DNA from: JALOAP01 sp964632355
GTDB lineage: Bacteria > Chloroflexota > Dehalococcoidia > Tepidiformales > Tepidiformaceae
DNA: 8,106 nt
NCBI GenBank assembly: GCA_964632355.1
Contig: CAZWBW010000112.1
Location: 1-8,106, forward strand
Direction of reading: 5' to 3'
A program made the translations under genes and the position numbers. Below, piece by piece: positions 6,641 to 8,106 of the stretch. Below the pieces are notes generated by a model, which saw only the letters and a program-made list of their open reading frames with translations, searched no databases and was not told the origin of the DNA. Every line of letters starts with the position of its first letter. Positions within the stretch are counted from its first letter, which is position 1.

Positions 6641-6644
6641 CTCC
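6641..6644 (-). promoter_or_regulatory. Ribosome binding site GGAG of the helicase gene
   Basis: On the minus strand GGAG is eight bases before the ATG at 6632, supporting this as the translation start. Confidence 0.6.
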
Positions 6645-6694
6645 GGCTGGTCAGCATACCCGCGCGCTCCTGTTCGTTTCGCACAGATGTTCGA

Positions 6695-6723
6695 AGTATC
6701 GCCACCGTCTCCCGGTGGGTCAA
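6695..6723 (-). promoter_or_regulatory. Sigma-70-type promoter of the helicase-clpS unit, with inverted repeat in the spacer
   Basis: Read on the minus strand, TTGACC (6723-6718, 5 of 6) and GATACT (6700-6695, 4 of 6) are separated by exactly 17 bp. The expected start point, near 6688, would give a leader of about 56 bases before the helicase ATG. Within the spacer, CCACCG and CGGTGG form a 6-bp inverted repeat around five bases (6702-6718), placed where a bound repressor would block polymerase. This is the best promoter match in the window. Confidence 0.55.
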
Positions 6724-6749
6724 CCGGATCGTGCTTGCGGACAACGAAA

Positions 6750-6775
6750 CGGGGTGGCCAGTACTGGCCACCCCG
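6750..6775 (-). terminator. 26-bp perfect palindrome, probable terminator of the nusG operon
   Basis: Half-site CGGGGTGGCCAGT (6750-6762) is followed directly by its exact reverse complement (6763-6775). It begins 23 bp beyond the nusG stop codon. In RNA it would form a G/C-rich stem of about 10 bp with a small AGUACU loop. On the minus strand it is followed by TTTCGTTGT, a short and interrupted T tract, so termination may be partial. The perfect dyad would also suit a dimeric DNA-binding protein, but its position makes a terminator the simpler reading. Confidence 0.7.
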
Positions 6776-6798
6776 CACCACTCGAACAGGAAACGGTT

Positions 6799-7485
6799 CT
6801 AGAGGCGCTCCACCTGCAGGAAGTCGAGCTCCACCGGCGTTTCACGCCCGAACATGTTGACGAGCACCCGGACCTTGCCCTTCTCCGTGTTGATCTCGTC
6901 CACAGTCCCGACAAAGTCTTCGAACGGGCCATCGACGATGCGCACGTTCTGGCCCGGCTGGAAGCCCACACGCACCCGCGGCTGTTCCATCCGCATCGCC
7001 CGGAGGATGTGCGCGACCTCCTCCTGCGACAGCGGTACCGGCCGCGTACCGGAGCTCACGAAACCGGTGACGCCGCTCGTGTTCCGGATCATGTGCCAGG
7101 CTTCGTCGGAATCCGGGTCGCCTTCCTTCAGCTCGATCGTCTGAACGAGCACGTAGCCCGGATAGAGCTTGCGCTTCACAGTCCGCCGCTGCCCGTCACG
7201 GATCTCGATCTCGTCTTCCGTCGGCACCACGACGTGAAAGACTTTGTCCTTCGCGTCCATCTGCTCGACGGTCGTCTTAATAGCGTGGCGGACCTTGTTC
7301 TCGTGCCCGCTGTACGTGTGGACGAAGTACCACTTGCGGCCGGGCGCGTTGATCTCTTCGTCGGTCAGCTGCTCCTGTTCGGCGAAGTCCTCGTCCTTCG
7401 TCCGTCGCCGGCGCTTCGGTGCTTCCGCTTCCGGTTCCGGCTTGACTCCTTCGAGTGCGGTGTAGGCGTTCGGCTCATTCGTCAT
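6799..7485 (-). CDS. nusG: Transcription termination/antitermination factor NusG
   Basis: NusG binds the clamp of RNA polymerase to increase processivity and links it to Rho or to the ribosome. The 228-residue product has a charged N-terminal extension of about 49 residues (Glu-rich, with KRRRR at 24-28). The NGN domain starts at KWYFVHTYSGHENKV (51-65) and includes KRKLYPGYVLV (104-114) and NTSGVTGFV (135-143). The KOW domain at the end has FQPGQNVRIVDGPFEDFVGTV (175-195). Bacterial NusG is usually about 175-190 residues, so the extension accounts for the greater length. The start ATG is 3 bp after the secE stop and has no Shine-Dalgarno sequence; the stretch before it is pyrimidine-rich. 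Translation probably depends on coupling to secE. It is the last gene of the tuf-rpmG-secE-nusG run. Confidence 0.98.
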   Translation of the reverse strand: MTNEPNAYTALEGVKPEPEAEAPKRRRRTKDEDFAEQEQLTDEEINAPGRKWYFVHTYSGHENKVRHAIKTTVEQMDAKDKVFHVVVPTEDEIEIRDGQRRTVKRKLYPGYVLVQTIELKEGDPDSDEAWHMIRNTSGVTGFVSSGTRPVPLSQEEVAHILRAMRMEQPRVRVGFQPGQNVRIVDGPFEDFVGTVDEINTEKGKVRVLVNMFGRETPVELDFLQVERL

Positions 7486-7488
7486 AGG

Positions 7489-7848
7489 CTAGAAGAACAG
7501 CTTCTCGATGACCCAGCCGAAGAAGAGGTCGACACCGCCGAGGAGGAAGCCCACGGCGAGCGCCACAATGGCCACGACCACTGTCAGGTAGCGGGTTTCG
7601 GACCACGTCGGCCAGGTCACCTTTTTGAGTTCGGCGATCACGTCCGCAACAAAGCGTGGCTGCAGACGAGCAAGGAAGCCGAACGGGTTACGCCGCGGCT
7701 TAGCGGGAGCCTGTCCCGGGGCAGCCGGGCGGCTCGTGGCCGCGGGCTTGGGCCGCGGCAGGTTCTCGCGGGCGCGCCGCGCGCTCGCCTCGCCCGCAGG
7801 GGGCGAAGAAGGTGCGGTGCTTACGCGGCGTCGCGGTTGTCGTGCCAT
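7489..7848 (-). CDS. secE: Preprotein translocase subunit SecE
   Basis: SecE clamps the SecY channel in the inner membrane Sec translocon. The 119-residue product has the conserved amphipathic motif VIAELKKVTWPTWSET (70-85) and one membrane helix at about 87-111 (YLTVVVAIVALAVGFLLGGVDLFF). This is the usual single-span form. The first 55 residues are a basic Pro/Ala/Arg-rich extension, likely disordered, as seen in some high-GC lineages; minimal SecE is about 60 residues. The start ATG lies 5 bp after the rpmG stop, and nusG begins 3 bp after the secE stop, the classical gene order. No strong Shine-Dalgarno is visible, so translational coupling with rpmG is likely. Confidence 0.95.
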   Translation of the reverse strand: MARQPRRRVSTAPSSPPAGEASARRARENLPRPKPAATSRPAAPGQAPAKPRRNPFGFLARLQPRFVADVIAELKKVTWPTWSETRYLTVVVAIVALAVGFLLGGVDLFFGWVIEKLFF

Positions 7849-7853
7849 CCGCT

Positions 7854-8021
7854 CTACCGTGTCTCCCGATGGAGCCGCCGGCTCCGGCAGCGGCGGCAGA
7901 ACTTGTTCAGCTCAAGCCGGTCCGGGTCGTTCCGGCGGTTCTTCTGGGTCGTGTAGTTTCGCTCGCGGCACTCAGTACACGCGAGGTGGATGATGATGCG
8001 GTCGCCCTTGGCCTTGGCCAT
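7854..8021 (-). CDS. rpmG: 50S ribosomal protein L33
   Basis: This 55-residue large-subunit protein reads MAKAKGDRIIIHLACTEC through RNYTTQKNRRN to LNKFCRRCRSRRLHRETR. It has the two CxxC pairs (Cys15/Cys18 and Cys42/Cys45) of the zinc-binding form of L33, together with the typical ECRERNY.TQKN segment. The start ATG at 8021 has the purine-rich AGGAAGG seven bases upstream. It lies 29 bp after tuf and 5 bp before secE, all on one strand, the standard location for this L33 gene. Tandem zinc-free copies elsewhere in the genome cannot be judged here. Confidence 0.97.
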   Translation of the reverse strand: MAKAKGDRIIIHLACTECRERNYTTQKNRRNDPDRLELNKFCRRCRSRRLHRETR

Positions 8022-8023
8022 TG

Positions 8024-8035
8024 CCTTTCCTTCCT
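8024..8035 (-). promoter_or_regulatory. Strong ribosome binding site of rpmG
   Basis: The minus strand reads AGGAAGGAAAGG just before the rpmG ATG, an extended purine-rich Shine-Dalgarno region. It contrasts with secE and nusG downstream, which have weak or no such signal. Confidence 0.7.
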
Positions 8036-8050
8036 AGTCCGGGGCCGTGC

Positions 8051-8106
<56 letters not shown>

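Noticed and set aside
6358..7956. 532-codon plus-strand open frame across the helicase start, nusG and secE
   Set aside because: It is antisense to three recognised genes, has Arg/His/Leu-rich composition and no domain pattern; long shadow frames are expected in GC-rich DNA.
7849..8050. tRNA gene, often tRNA-Trp, near rpmG-secE
   Set aside because: The gaps are only 5 and 29 bp, leaving no room for a tRNA.

Overview
The window is a GC-rich bacterial chromosome segment with ten genes, one of them cut by the window edge. The gene mix fits a member of the Chloroflexota, for example a Dehalococcoidia/Tepidiforma-like lineage, better than a Proteobacterium or Firmicute. It has a PAC2-family protein, a Mycobacterium-type beta carbonic anhydrase, a divergent ClpS, secreted proteins with Pro/Thr linkers and a C-terminal Fn3-like module, and a tuf-rpmG-secE-nusG cluster. 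An actinobacterium cannot be excluded by reading alone. Nothing looks mobile: I see no transposase, integrase, tRNA, CRISPR array or phage gene, and base composition is even throughout.

Left part (1-3940). A PAC2-family gene on the minus strand is divergent from three plus-strand genes. The 239-bp divergent region carries two copies of a G/C inverted-repeat box (CCCC[G/T]AGGGGGA), each accompanied by ACAATTTG. The plus-strand genes are a secreted CAP-domain protein with a Pro/Thr linker and C-terminal module, closed by a clear intrinsic terminator; a predicted lipoprotein with a PKD-like domain and a GHSMGG-type alpha/beta hydrolase domain; and a class III-like beta carbonic anhydrase close to Mycobacterium Rv1284.

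Middle part (3971-6799), minus strand. A large DEAD/DEAH helicase of the DUF1998/MrfA (YprA) type is followed 43 bp later by an unusual ClpS adaptor, probably in one transcript. Upstream of the helicase is the best promoter in the window, TTGACC-N17-GATACT, whose spacer holds a 6-bp inverted repeat that could be an operator.

Right part (6750-8106), minus strand. This is the conserved translation/export/transcription cluster tuf (3' end only), rpmG, secE and nusG, with gaps of 29, 5 and 3 bp. It ends in a 26-bp perfect palindrome that serves as a probable terminator. The ribosomal protein genes rplK/rplA that usually follow nusG are absent.

Most of the window is housekeeping or well-known families. 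I do not see a clearly new multi-gene system. The items most worth checking are the ClpS with altered N-degron pocket residues beside the helicase, the operator-like repeat inside the helicase promoter, the paired boxes in the divergent region, and the two multi-domain surface proteins.
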